NCBI RefSeq assembly: GCF_009647655.1
Contig: NZ_WJFD01000001.1
Coordinates: forward strand, 2,108,001-2,172,000
Source: Chitinophaga sp. SYP-B3965
GTDB lineage: Bacteria > Bacteroidota > Bacteroidia > Chitinophagales > Chitinophagaceae
DNA length: 64,000 bases
Direction: 5' to 3'
Both the position numbers and the translations under genes were made by a program. The notes beneath the pieces were generated by a model. That model worked only from the letters and a program-made list of their open reading frames with translations. It was not told the origin of the DNA and made no database searches. Shown piece after piece: positions 53,844 to 63,056 of this stretch; the stretch's first letter is position 1; the number at the start of each line of letters is the position of its first letter.

Positions 53844-54842
53844 ATGAAGCGTTTGATCTTTGGTATCTTATTATTATGGGGTTGCCAGCAACCTCAGAAG
53901 CCCTTAGAGGCTTATCAGTTTAAAGAGAAATTATCTGAATACGGTTTCTTTACAGGGGACTTAAAAACCCTCACCGCAACAGCAGGTGTGCAGCATTACG
54001 ATCTGCACACACCGCTGTTCACGGATTATGCCTTAAAGGACCGCTTCATTGTACTGCCTGCCGGAAAAGCCATGCAGTACAAAGATTCCGGCATGCTGGA
54101 TTTTCCGGATTCCACTTTCATTATTAAGAACTTCTCGTATAATGATACGGCACATGTTAAAACACTGATAGAAACACGGCTGCTTTTTAAAGATCCCTTT
54201 GATCATAAATGGAAGGTGATGAACTATCTCTGGGATACGAAGCAAACAGAAGCGGTGAAATGGATCATGGGAAAGAAGGTGCCCATCACTTTGCTGGATG
54301 ATCAGCAGCAAAGGGTTTCCACGGTATACCAGGTGCCTAATACCAATGACTGTAAAAGGTGCCATTCCAATAACGGGGAATTGCTGCCTATCGGCCCCAA
54401 GGCCCGCAATCTGCGCCAGCTGACAGAATGGGCCAATAACGGCTCCCTGAAAGGCAAACCTTCCTCCCTGGAAATACTGCCGGATTGGAAGGATAGCTTA
54501 CATTATACGGTCACCCAACGGGCACGGGCATACCTGGATGTGAATTGTGCGCATTGCCATACAAAAGGCGGAGATGCTTATAATACCGGCTTATTCCTGG
54601 AATACGAACAAAGTGACCCTATACATCTGGGATTCCTGAAAGGCCCTGTATCGGCAGGTGGCGGGGCTGGTGGGCTGGATTATGATATCCTTCCCGGCCA
54701 TTCGGAGCAATCCATCCTTGCGTACCGGATGAACAGTACGGAACCGGGAACAGCCATGCCTGAATTAGCCAGAACACTTATTCACAAGGAAGGGGTAACC
54801 CTGATAAAAGCATGGATAGATCAATTGCCACGAAATCAGTAA
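53844..54842 (+). CDS. Diheme c-type cytochrome lipoprotein (SO2930-like, TIGR03806-like)
   Basis: 332 residues. Lipoprotein signal MKRLIFGILLLWGCQQPQ with Cys14. Two covalent heme sites: C170-K-R-C173-H174 (TNDCKRCHSNNG) and C235-A-H-C238-H239 (DVNCAHCHTKGG). The N-terminal domain (about 20-165) contains DYALKDRFIVLPAGKAMQY and WIMGKKVPITLLDD, seen in this family. Methionine candidates for axial ligands lie near the C-terminus (LAYRMNSTEPGTAMPELART). It is probably an electron carrier or oxidoreductase acting with the beta-helix protein on a substrate brought in by the TonB receptor; that is inference. Confidence 0.9.
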   Translation: MKRLIFGILLLWGCQQPQKPLEAYQFKEKLSEYGFFTGDLKTLTATAGVQHYDLHTPLFTDYALKDRFIVLPAGKAMQYKDSGMLDFPDSTFIIKNFSYNDTAHVKTLIETRLLFKDPFDHKWKVMNYLWDTKQTEAVKWIMGKKVPITLLDDQQQRVSTVYQVPNTNDCKRCHSNNGELLPIGPKARNLRQLTEWANNGSLKGKPSSLEILPDWKDSLHYTVTQRARAYLDVNCAHCHTKGGDAYNTGLFLEYEQSDPIHLGFLKGPVSAGGGAGGLDYDILPGHSEQSILAYRMNSTEPGTAMPELARTLIHKEGVTLIKAWIDQLPRNQ

Positions 54843-54865
54843 TTTCGGGTAATTACCTAACCGAT

Positions 54866-57190
54866 ATGCAGCAACTACTCATTGATTTTTCAGGCAACCT
54901 GCCTGACGGACTACAGATCGATACGGCTTTATCATTTAAGCCGTTCATGACATTCCTGCAAAAAAGGATAGCGGAAGAAAAAACAGTGAAGGTTGATTTC
55001 TTTAAAAAGATATTGGAAAAATTCGAGGCGGCTAACCTTCCGGATGAACTCACCATACCCCAGCTCTATGAACATACCGAACTGCTGGAGTATTTGTACG
55101 CCAGTATGGCTCCCATGTTCTCCACAGAAGAGGAAACCTTATGGGCCCTCTGGGTACCGGTCCACCCCACTATCGTGTATGGCACGGAATCTTTCTACAC
55201 CGTGCTGCAAAGCCGCAAAACAGATCTGATAAACAGGTCCCTGGAAGATTACAGGAAAGACCGGATAGACATGATCTATTCTTTCATACTGAAAAGGTTC
55301 TATAATTATCACTCCCCTTTAAAGAACGAACAATACCACGCTTATCAGAATGATGAGTCAGGACTGCTCCAGTATTACACTGTTCATATCAATACGGAAT
55401 TCATTGAAGCCACGGCCAAAGGCCCTTTACCTGAACTCAATTTCGGCAAGCTACATGCGCACTTAACACAGAATACAGGCACTGAGTACCTGGAAAGCAT
55501 CCTGCCGCTGGAACTCTTTAAATTCAGGGGCATTTCTGTTTCCACTATCCAGGATGTAACAGCAGAAAAAGCGGTCACTAATATCACTAAGATCAGGCTG
55601 AACCGCAAAGCGGGAAATGACGAAGAAATTTATAAGAGCGTGATCCAATCGCTCAAAACATTAGTGTGCAACAGTAAGATAGAATTTGACATTTTCCCTT
55701 TTCTGCGCGTGAACGGAAAAATGGTCTATGGTTTTGGACGGGGCGGTACAGGCATCCTGTATGAAACATGGGGAGATCAGCGATTAACGCCTGAAACCTT
55801 TCAATACCAGGCATCCTCCTATGCTGCCAATCCCAATTCTTTCTTCTCCCGGGATGTAGCAAAAGAAAGCCTCCGGGAATTTAGTTTCCTGCAAACCTTC
55901 GTTAATAAAGGTGTTCGCTCCCTGGCCCTGATGCCTGTATTTCACAACGGGGTGTTAGTTGGCGTGCTGGCCATGCATACCTGGGCGCCGGAGTCTTTTG
56001 ACGAAAAAACATTTGCAAAACTGGAACCAGCCATCACGCCACTGGGACAGCTGATGCAGATCTATATCGATGCTTTCAATCTTGAAATAGACAACATCAT
56101 CAAAGAAAAATTCACCTCCATTCAACCTTCCGTACAATGGAAGTTTAACGAAATAGCCTGGGACTACCTGTACCGGAAAAAGAAAGACCCTTCCATTACA
56201 GAAACAGCGCCTATCCGTTTCACCACCGTATATCCGCTCTATGGTGCTATTGACATCCGCAATTCTACGGTAGAAAGGAACCAGGCTATCCAGGCAGACC
56301 TTGAACACCAGCTAAAAAAACTGGGCGATCTGTTTGCTGAAGCACAGTCCTATCACCGCTCTACTTTACTGGATGGCATGATCTTCTCCTCCAAAACATG
56401 GCTGCAAACAGTAGGACAGGAACAACTGACCACCACAGAAGAAGGCAATGTTACCTACTTCCTGCAGGTGGAATCTGTGGAATACCTTCAGTACCTGGCC
56501 ACCGAAGAACCAAAAGCCAAAACGATCATCGACAGTTATCTGAAAACAATAGCAGAAGTAACAGATTCCAATAAACAGGCGCTGGATCAATCCATGACAT
56601 TGCTGAATAACAGCATCAACAAGTACCTGGAATCCGAACAGGAACAATTGCAGGCGGCCTATCCCTGTTACTTTGAAAAATTCAGGACAGACGGGATTGA
56701 ATATGATATCTACATAGGCCAGTCCATAGCGCCGGACAGGCCCTTCTCCCACTTTCACCTGAAAGGCATCCGGTTATGGCAGCTGACCTCTATGGCCAAT
56801 ATTGCGCGGTTAACGAAATCCATGTTACCGGATATGCCTAAAGCGCTGCATACCACACAACTGATCTTCCTGCATAACAATACCATTGATATCAGTTTCA
56901 GAACGGACGAAAGGAAGTTTGATGTGGAAGGCGCTTATAACATCCGCTATGAGATGATCAAAAAGCGCATTGACAAAGTGCATATCAGGCATACGGAAGA
57001 AAGGTTAACACAACCGGATAAGATAGCCCTGATCTATTTTAACGATAAGGATGTGGAAGATTACCTGCCCTATATCCATTACCTGCAGGGAGAAAAAGTA
57101 TTGGATAGTGAAGTGGAAACACTGGAACTGGAGGACCTGCAGGGATTGACAGGGTTAAAGGCATTGCGCGTGACAGTTTTACCAGAATAA
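54866..57190 (+). CDS. Large GAF-domain protein, cytoplasmic
   Basis: 774 residues from ATG 54866 (MQQLLIDFSGN); the alternative earlier start overlaps the cytochrome gene. No signal peptide. A GAF-like segment is recognisable in the middle (LQTFVNKGVRSLALMPVFHN, GVLVGVLAMHTWAPESFDEK, AKLEPAITPLGQLMQIYIDA). The rest is helical and not recognised, with FTTVYPLYGAIDIRNSTVER and DGIEYDIYIGQSIAPDRPF as conserved-looking stretches. Proteins of this layout are common in Bacteroidota; their ligand is not known. It starts 23 bases after the cytochrome, in the same transcript, which links a cytoplasmic sensor to the envelope genes. Confidence 0.8.
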   Translation: MQQLLIDFSGNLPDGLQIDTALSFKPFMTFLQKRIAEEKTVKVDFFKKILEKFEAANLPDELTIPQLYEHTELLEYLYASMAPMFSTEEETLWALWVPVHPTIVYGTESFYTVLQSRKTDLINRSLEDYRKDRIDMIYSFILKRFYNYHSPLKNEQYHAYQNDESGLLQYYTVHINTEFIEATAKGPLPELNFGKLHAHLTQNTGTEYLESILPLELFKFRGISVSTIQDVTAEKAVTNITKIRLNRKAGNDEEIYKSVIQSLKTLVCNSKIEFDIFPFLRVNGKMVYGFGRGGTGILYETWGDQRLTPETFQYQASSYAANPNSFFSRDVAKESLREFSFLQTFVNKGVRSLALMPVFHNGVLVGVLAMHTWAPESFDEKTFAKLEPAITPLGQLMQIYIDAFNLEIDNIIKEKFTSIQPSVQWKFNEIAWDYLYRKKKDPSITETAPIRFTTVYPLYGAIDIRNSTVERNQAIQADLEHQLKKLGDLFAEAQSYHRSTLLDGMIFSSKTWLQTVGQEQLTTTEEGNVTYFLQVESVEYLQYLATEEPKAKTIIDSYLKTIAEVTDSNKQALDQSMTLLNNSINKYLESEQEQLQAAYPCYFEKFRTDGIEYDIYIGQSIAPDRPFSHFHLKGIRLWQLTSMANIARLTKSMLPDMPKALHTTQLIFLHNNTIDISFRTDERKFDVEGAYNIRYEMIKKRIDKVHIRHTEERLTQPDKIALIYFNDKDVEDYLPYIHYLQGEKVLDSEVETLELEDLQGLTGLKALRVTVLPE

Positions 57191-57264
57191 AAAGAGGCAT
57201 ACAACTACATTACCAAAATAAAAAAGAAGGCCCGTACAAAACAGCAACTGCATTACCGCTATAA

Positions 57265-57304
57265 AATAAAAAACGGGGCCGCCTCATCAGAGACAGCCCC
57301 GTTT
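57265..57304 (-). terminator. Terminator of the M16 peptidase gene
   Basis: AAACGGGGC (57271-57279) pairs with GCCCCGTTT (57296-57304). The AT-rich stretch before it on the + strand gives the T-rich tail on -. It may also help end the GAF-protein transcript. Confidence 0.8.
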
Positions 57305-57319
57305 CCCATTTGAAAAAAA

Positions 57320-60163
57320 CTATTTCTCCGGCACCAGTACAGCCCTGAAGTAATCAGCGCCACCCAGGTACTTCTGTGCAGCAGCTTTCACGCTTTCAGG
57401 TGTTACCTGTTCCAGGCGTTCATTTTGCTTCAGTACAGTTAAAGGATCTTCGTTATTACGGAATTTAGAAGTAAGATAGGACAGCCAGAAATTGTTCTCT
57501 CTCAAGCTCACTTCCATCGCCCTTCTGCTTTCCGCTTTGAATTTCTCCACGTCTACCGCAGTAGCGCCTTCTTTCTTGATCTTCTCAATTTCATCCAATG
57601 AAGCAGCGATCAGCTTCTCCACATTGGCAGTAGCACAGCTAAAGGAGATGGTCAGGTTGTAATACGGACTAGGTAATTTCTCATAAGAAACACCCACATT
57701 CGGACTGTATACACCACTCTCCTTTTCACGCAAGCGCTCCAGTACCTTAAATTCCAGGATATCGCTCAATGCACTTAACTGCAGATTGTTTTCAGGTGAA
57801 AACTGGTAATCATGATGGAAATACAATTTCACCTGTGCTTTATCTTCAATACCTCTCTTCACTGTTCTTTCCACTTTACCGCCCAATGGTTTGACACCAC
57901 GGTCAATGTATTGCTCTGGATGGTTAGCCGCAGGCAATCCGCCCAGGTAAGTTTCCAGCAAAGGTTTGATCTTATCCACTTCAAAGTTTCCTACAAACAC
58001 GAATGTTTGTCCGCTGGCATCTGCAAAACGGGCTTTATAGAAATCGAAGGATTTATCCAGGGAGATCGCATCCAGTTCTGCAACCGTTGGTTTCTTTTCG
58101 CGGATGCTGTTAGAAGAGAGTACCGCCGTGATGGTGTCACCGTATACACTTTCAGGACTGTCATCTGCGTTCTTCAGCATTACTTTATAGTCATCCAGGT
58201 TCTGTTTGAACAGCACAGGATCTTTACGGGGATTGGTAGCCCGGGCATACACCAGTTGCAGTGCAGTTTCCAGGTCTTTGGGAGAAGCACTGCCGCTGAA
58301 GCCCTGGTACAGATCGCTGATGTAAGCAGATGCATTGGCAGTAGAACCAGCCATTAATCTCCTTAACTGTGTATTGTCAAAATCACCGATACCATCAGAT
58401 GCGATGTTGCCGGCGTAGTTCATGTTCATGTATTCCTTGTCATCTGCCAGGGAAGTACCACCTGCTCCGAAAGAAGAGAAGATGATCTGGTCGTTCTTGA
58501 AAGTGGTAGGTTTCAGGTATACTTTTACACCATTGGAAAGTGTGAGTTTAGTAACATCCAAACCATCAATCTTCTCTTCACTTACTACTTTACCAGCTAC
58601 CGGTTTTTTATCCAGCAGTGGTTTATCCACTTTGGTTTCCACGTAAGCAGTAACACCTTTACCAGCATCCCGAACGGTAGCCAGCAATTGTGCTTCTGTT
58701 GGTAATTTAGCTTTCTCTTTTTCAGGCGCCTGTACAATGATCATCATGTTCTCCCGTTTGATCATTTCCTTCGCCTTTTTATTCACATCATCCAGTGTGA
58801 TCTCTGCCAGGAACTTCTTCACCATTTCATAACGGTAAGTAGCATCCGGAATAGGGTTACCGGTGAGGAAGTTGCTCAGGTAAGCCTGTACATATGCATT
58901 GGAGGCTACTTTATCTTTCTCTCTGAAAGATTTTTCGTTGCCTGCATCCAGGTTCTTCCTTACTATTTCCAGTTCAGAAGCAGTGAAGCCGAACTGGCTC
59001 ATGCGTTCTGATTCCGTCATCATGGCACCCAGTGCTTTGGTCAGCTCATCGCCGGATTTGGCAACAGCTACAACCGTAGCAGCTTCCAGCCCGGGGATCA
59101 GGCCACCCTGGTAAGCGCCATAGGAAAACTGACCTTCTACGAAAGGTGCAGTACCTTTCTGTTTCAGTTCACTGATACGGCTGCCCATCATGGAATTCAC
59201 CATACCTGAAACGAGACCGGCTTTCACATCGGCCGTTGTTTTACCAACTGAACCGCGATGGCGCATCATTACAAAGGCCACATTGTAAGGGAATTCCTGG
59301 TCTGTTACGATCTTCACCAGCGGCTCCTTATTATCCGGCATGTCGTATTTAACAGCAGGTTTAGGATTAGCAGGGTTCTTCAGCGGGCTGAAGTTTTCTT
59401 TGATCATCGCTTCCACAGCTGCCACATCAAAATCACCAACGGCAATCACCGCCTGCAGGTTTGGACGGTACCAGTCTTTATAGAATTGTTTGATCTCGTT
59501 GTGTTTGAAGTTCTGGATGATATCCAGCTTACCGATAGGGATACGTTCTGCGTAACGGGAACCTTTTAACAGCACCGGCAGCAGTTCTTTCTGAATGCGG
59601 GATTGTGCATTCTTACCGCGCTGGCGGTCTTCTTCCACAATCACCCCTCTTTCATTATCGATCTCGCTATCTTCCATGGTTACGTATCCTGCCCAGTTGG
59701 CCAGGATCTTAAAGCCATTTTTGAACAAAGCGGCGCTATCTGTTGGGATAGGCAACTGGTATACCGTCTGATCAAAAGCAGTAAAGGCATTCAGGTCCGC
59801 ACCAAACTTCACACCAGCCTTTTGCAGGTAGTTGATCAGTTCATTTTTAGGAAAGTCTTTGGTACCATTAAAGGCCATATGCTCCGTAAAGTGAGCCAGC
59901 CCCTGCTGTGCATCGGTTTCCATCAGGGAACCTGCTTTCAGCGCCATGTAGAGCACGGCCCTGTTTTTGGGCTCCGTATTCTTACGGATATAATAGGTAA
60001 GGCCGTTGGCCAGTTTACCAATCTTTACATCGGGATCGTTAGGGATAGTTTCCCCTGCTTTTTTTACGGCTGTAGCCGGCTTTTTCTGTGCCAGCACAGG
60101 CTGCTCCCATAAAGAAAAAACGCTTGTGGTAGCAAGCGCAAGCAATAGAACTCTTCTTTTCAT
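57320..60163 (-). CDS. M16-family metallopeptidase (two-domain insulinase type)
   Basis: 947 residues from ATG 60163 (MKRRVLLLALATTSVFSLW, then PVLAQ, a signal peptide). The active half has the inverted zinc motif H91-FTE94-H95 in LAHFTEHMAFNGTKDFPKNE, with third ligand E171 (IDNERGVIVEED), exactly 76 residues on. A second M16 core (about 510-940) lacks the HxxEH motif, as in the usual active/inactive two-lobe enzyme. It is probably a periplasmic oligopeptidase. Monocistronic. Confidence 0.95.
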   Translation of the reverse strand: MKRRVLLLALATTSVFSLWEQPVLAQKKPATAVKKAGETIPNDPDVKIGKLANGLTYYIRKNTEPKNRAVLYMALKAGSLMETDAQQGLAHFTEHMAFNGTKDFPKNELINYLQKAGVKFGADLNAFTAFDQTVYQLPIPTDSAALFKNGFKILANWAGYVTMEDSEIDNERGVIVEEDRQRGKNAQSRIQKELLPVLLKGSRYAERIPIGKLDIIQNFKHNEIKQFYKDWYRPNLQAVIAVGDFDVAAVEAMIKENFSPLKNPANPKPAVKYDMPDNKEPLVKIVTDQEFPYNVAFVMMRHRGSVGKTTADVKAGLVSGMVNSMMGSRISELKQKGTAPFVEGQFSYGAYQGGLIPGLEAATVVAVAKSGDELTKALGAMMTESERMSQFGFTASELEIVRKNLDAGNEKSFREKDKVASNAYVQAYLSNFLTGNPIPDATYRYEMVKKFLAEITLDDVNKKAKEMIKRENMMIIVQAPEKEKAKLPTEAQLLATVRDAGKGVTAYVETKVDKPLLDKKPVAGKVVSEEKIDGLDVTKLTLSNGVKVYLKPTTFKNDQIIFSSFGAGGTSLADDKEYMNMNYAGNIASDGIGDFDNTQLRRLMAGSTANASAYISDLYQGFSGSASPKDLETALQLVYARATNPRKDPVLFKQNLDDYKVMLKNADDSPESVYGDTITAVLSSNSIREKKPTVAELDAISLDKSFDFYKARFADASGQTFVFVGNFEVDKIKPLLETYLGGLPAANHPEQYIDRGVKPLGGKVERTVKRGIEDKAQVKLYFHHDYQFSPENNLQLSALSDILEFKVLERLREKESGVYSPNVGVSYEKLPSPYYNLTISFSCATANVEKLIAASLDEIEKIKKEGATAVDVEKFKAESRRAMEVSLRENNFWLSYLTSKFRNNEDPLTVLKQNERLEQVTPESVKAAAQKYLGGADYFRAVLVPEK

Positions 60164-60244
60164 AAATAGAAATGGTGGTTTTGGGGGTAAATATAAGGTA
60201 AAATGCCGTACCAGCACAAACTGACTGGCACGGCAACGGGGGGA

Positions 60245-61441
60245 TCATTTTACACCATTTCCCTTTACCAGGGCAAAAGCTTTGTTCCCGTCAATGATCC
60301 TGCATATGGTATTGACGGTGATGGCAGACCGCAACCCGTCTGCCGGGGTTTTTAAAACATAATCTACCAACTGATCTAGTGTAGACGTGGCAACATGCAT
60401 GCGGGTATCTGAAGAAGCATAATAAATGAAAACCTGGCCATCGTCGTCCGCTATCCAGCCATTGGAAAACACCACATTGGATACATCCCCTACCCGCTCC
60501 TCACCTTCCGGGGCCAGGAAATAACCTGCAGGTTTATGGGTTACCCGGGCCAGATCATGCAGGTCCGTCATGAAAACATAGAGCACATAACGTAATCCGG
60601 CGGCCGTATTGCGTACCCCGTGTGCCAGGTGCAGCCATCCATGTTGTGTTTTGATGGGCGCTGGTCCCAGGCCGTTCTTCACTTCATATACGGTATGATA
60701 TACTTTAGGGTCCAGGATCTTCTCTTCTGTGATCACGGGATGTGTTATGTTATCGCACACACCAAAACCAATACCGCCACCTGTACCGGCATCAATAAAG
60801 CCATCCTGCGGGCGGGTATAAAAAGCATATTTCCCTTCCACAAATTCAGCATGCAATACTACATTCCTTTGTTGGGGAGAAGGTGTTTTCAGATCAGGCA
60901 GGCGTTCCCAGTGCAACATATCCTTTGTACGCACAATACCGCAGGCAGCAATGGCGGCAGACTGGTCAGCCGCAGGTGCAGCAGGGTCTTTTCTTTCTGT
61001 ACAGAACAAACCATAGATATACCCGTCCTCATGCGCGGTTAGCCTGATGTCATAAATATTGCCATCCGGCTCATCCGTTTCAGGAATAATGCAGGGATAG
61101 TCCCGGAACCTGAAATTATCAATGCCGTTATCGCTCTCTGCAATAGCAAAAAAAGATTTCCGGTCTACACCTTCCACCCTGGCCATCAGCAGGTATTTAC
61201 CCTTCCATTTGATGGCGCCGGAATTAAATACACCATTGATCCCGAACCTTTCCATCAGGAAAGGGTTCGTATCCGGGTTAAGATCGTAACGCCATGTAAG
61301 TTTTGTATGCGCCGCTGTTAACACCGGATGTTTATACCGCACAAATACGCCATTCCCATCAGGCAGGGGCTCATTCCTACGGTTTACTAATGCTTCATAT
61401 GCCCTCTCCAAACGATTTAAACGCTCCGTAAACTCTTTCAT
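60245..61441 (-). CDS. GH130 4-O-beta-D-mannosyl-D-glucose phosphorylase
   Basis: 398 residues, the length of the GH130_1 enzymes. D131 in [19 protein letters not shown] aligns with the Asp131 reported for the Bacteroides fragilis enzyme. Other family marks: [67 protein letters not shown]. It phosphorolyses mannosyl-glucose to mannose-1-phosphate and glucose, part of intracellular beta-mannan breakdown. No signal peptide, so cytoplasmic. It lies 18 bases after susD, in one operon with susC-susD. Confidence 0.92.
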   Translation of the reverse strand: MKEFTERLNRLERAYEALVNRRNEPLPDGNGVFVRYKHPVLTAAHTKLTWRYDLNPDTNPFLMERFGINGVFNSGAIKWKGKYLLMARVEGVDRKSFFAIAESDNGIDNFRFRDYPCIIPETDEPDGNIYDIRLTAHEDGYIYGLFCTERKDPAAPAADQSAAIAACGIVRTKDMLHWERLPDLKTPSPQQRNVVLHAEFVEGKYAFYTRPQDGFIDAGTGGGIGFGVCDNITHPVITEEKILDPKVYHTVYEVKNGLGPAPIKTQHGWLHLAHGVRNTAAGLRYVLYVFMTDLHDLARVTHKPAGYFLAPEGEERVGDVSNVVFSNGWIADDDGQVFIYYASSDTRMHVATSTLDQLVDYVLKTPADGLRSAITVNTICRIIDGNKAFALVKGNGVK

Positions 61442-61459
61442 GCTAATACTGGTTATTTA

Positions 61460-63046
61460 CTAATATCCCGGGTTATTCACAGTGATCTCTTTATTCCCGG
61501 CAATCTCTTCCTGTGCAATAGGGTACAGTTTCTGGAATTCCAGCCTTTCACGGCCTGCAGCATTCATGGTTTGTATCCAGATGCCCCAGCGGATCAGGTC
61601 CCAACGGCGTTGAAATTCACCGTAGAGTTCTTTCCTTCTTTCATCCCGGATCTGCTGGCGGAAAGTTTCTTTGGATAAGTTACGTGTCCATGGCAGCACG
61701 TTGGCACGCACCCGCACTTCATCTGCTGCATCGTATGCTAACCCGGTAGGACCGTTCACTTCATTTTCTGCTTCTGCTAATAATAACAATACATCTGCAT
61801 ACCGGATGATAATTGGGTTATTGCCATTTTCATCTTTCGCCTGTGCATTCGGGTCTGTATATTTCTTAGAATATAAACGCGGCGAAGCGAAGATATCTTT
61901 CCCTCCGAAGGTGTAGGTATCCTGTCCATAACCGGCGCCACCGCCGTATTCACCACCCCAGGTACCGCCTGTTTTAAACACAGCACCTGCCGGTAGCCGG
62001 CTTACATAATAATAATCTTCGTTGGCATTGTTTTTCCAGCTATCCCAGATTGCAGTACCAAAAGCTACCCGTGTATCGTTTGCTTCAAACTTATTATACA
62101 AATCTATCCGCATGCTCACATAACCGCCACTACCGCCACCGCTGTATCTGCCCTGCGGTGAAAAATAACCAGGCAGTTCAGAACCCTGGTTGGGAGAATG
62201 CGTAGCTGGGATAGCAAAGAGGATCTCATCACTAAGGTCCTGTTCCGCCTCATTGAAATTCTTCATGTAATTCATTTCCAGTTTTGGATAACCGGAAGCT
62301 TTGGCCATATCTCTCACTGCTTTCGCAGCAGTAATGGCTTCTGCATAATAATTTGTTTGCTTCAGTTCATCACCGGCCATGTGCATATACACCTTAGCCA
62401 GCAAACCCAGTGCAGCTGCTTTTGTAGGGCGGCCACGATCTGCCGTGACATACTTTCCACTGGTATAATTTTCAGGCAATACAGCAGCCGCAGCTTTCAG
62501 ATCTGCTTCCGCCTGTTTGTATACATCCACTGCCGGGCTGCGTGCAATGTTCTTTGACTGCAAAGGATCATATGCTTCTGTACGGATAGGCGCTGCGCCA
62601 TATCTTCTTACGATCTCGAAATAACAGAAACCGCGCAGGAATAAAGCTTCTGCTTTTATCCTGTCTATCATAGCTGCATCACCTGTTACCTGTGCAGCAT
62701 ATTTCAATACAAGGTTAGTGCGTTGAATGGCATAATAGTAACCTTTCCAGGGGCGTTGTATGTACCACTCTCCACGTTGGTTTCCGGTGTAACCGCCTGC
62801 CAGCCAGTTTTCCAGCAGCAGGTCATCATCTTCGCCCAGCACGGAATGCCAGGCCGGAGAGATCCACATATCCCAGGTCATCAGGTTCTTGTATACGCCA
62901 TTGATGCCTTGCAGCAGGTCTTTATCTGTTTTATAAAAACTCTCAGGATCTTTAAAATCGAACACCTCTATTTCAAGTGCCTTTTTGCAGGATACAGCCG
63001 CTAAAAGCGTTAATGCTGTTATGGTGATGGTAAATAACTTTTTCAT
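61460..63046 (-). CDS. SusD/RagB-family lipoprotein
   Basis: 528 residues from ATG 63046. Lipoprotein signal MKKLFTITITALTLLAAVSC. SusD marks: RIKAEALFLRGFCYFEIVRR, the C-terminal DVLLLLAEAENEVNG, and RDERRKELYGEFQRRWDLIR ending KLYPIAQEEIAGN. It is the partner of the SusC gene that runs off the window. It sits in the same operon as the GH130 phosphorylase, indicating a mannan or mannosyl-glucose oligosaccharide ligand. Confidence 0.94.
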   Translation of the reverse strand: MKKLFTITITALTLLAAVSCKKALEIEVFDFKDPESFYKTDKDLLQGINGVYKNLMTWDMWISPAWHSVLGEDDDLLLENWLAGGYTGNQRGEWYIQRPWKGYYYAIQRTNLVLKYAAQVTGDAAMIDRIKAEALFLRGFCYFEIVRRYGAAPIRTEAYDPLQSKNIARSPAVDVYKQAEADLKAAAAVLPENYTSGKYVTADRGRPTKAAALGLLAKVYMHMAGDELKQTNYYAEAITAAKAVRDMAKASGYPKLEMNYMKNFNEAEQDLSDEILFAIPATHSPNQGSELPGYFSPQGRYSGGGSGGYVSMRIDLYNKFEANDTRVAFGTAIWDSWKNNANEDYYYVSRLPAGAVFKTGGTWGGEYGGGAGYGQDTYTFGGKDIFASPRLYSKKYTDPNAQAKDENGNNPIIIRYADVLLLLAEAENEVNGPTGLAYDAADEVRVRANVLPWTRNLSKETFRQQIRDERRKELYGEFQRRWDLIRWGIWIQTMNAAGRERLEFQKLYPIAQEEIAGNKEITVNNPGY

Positions 63047-63056
63047 ATGGCAATTT

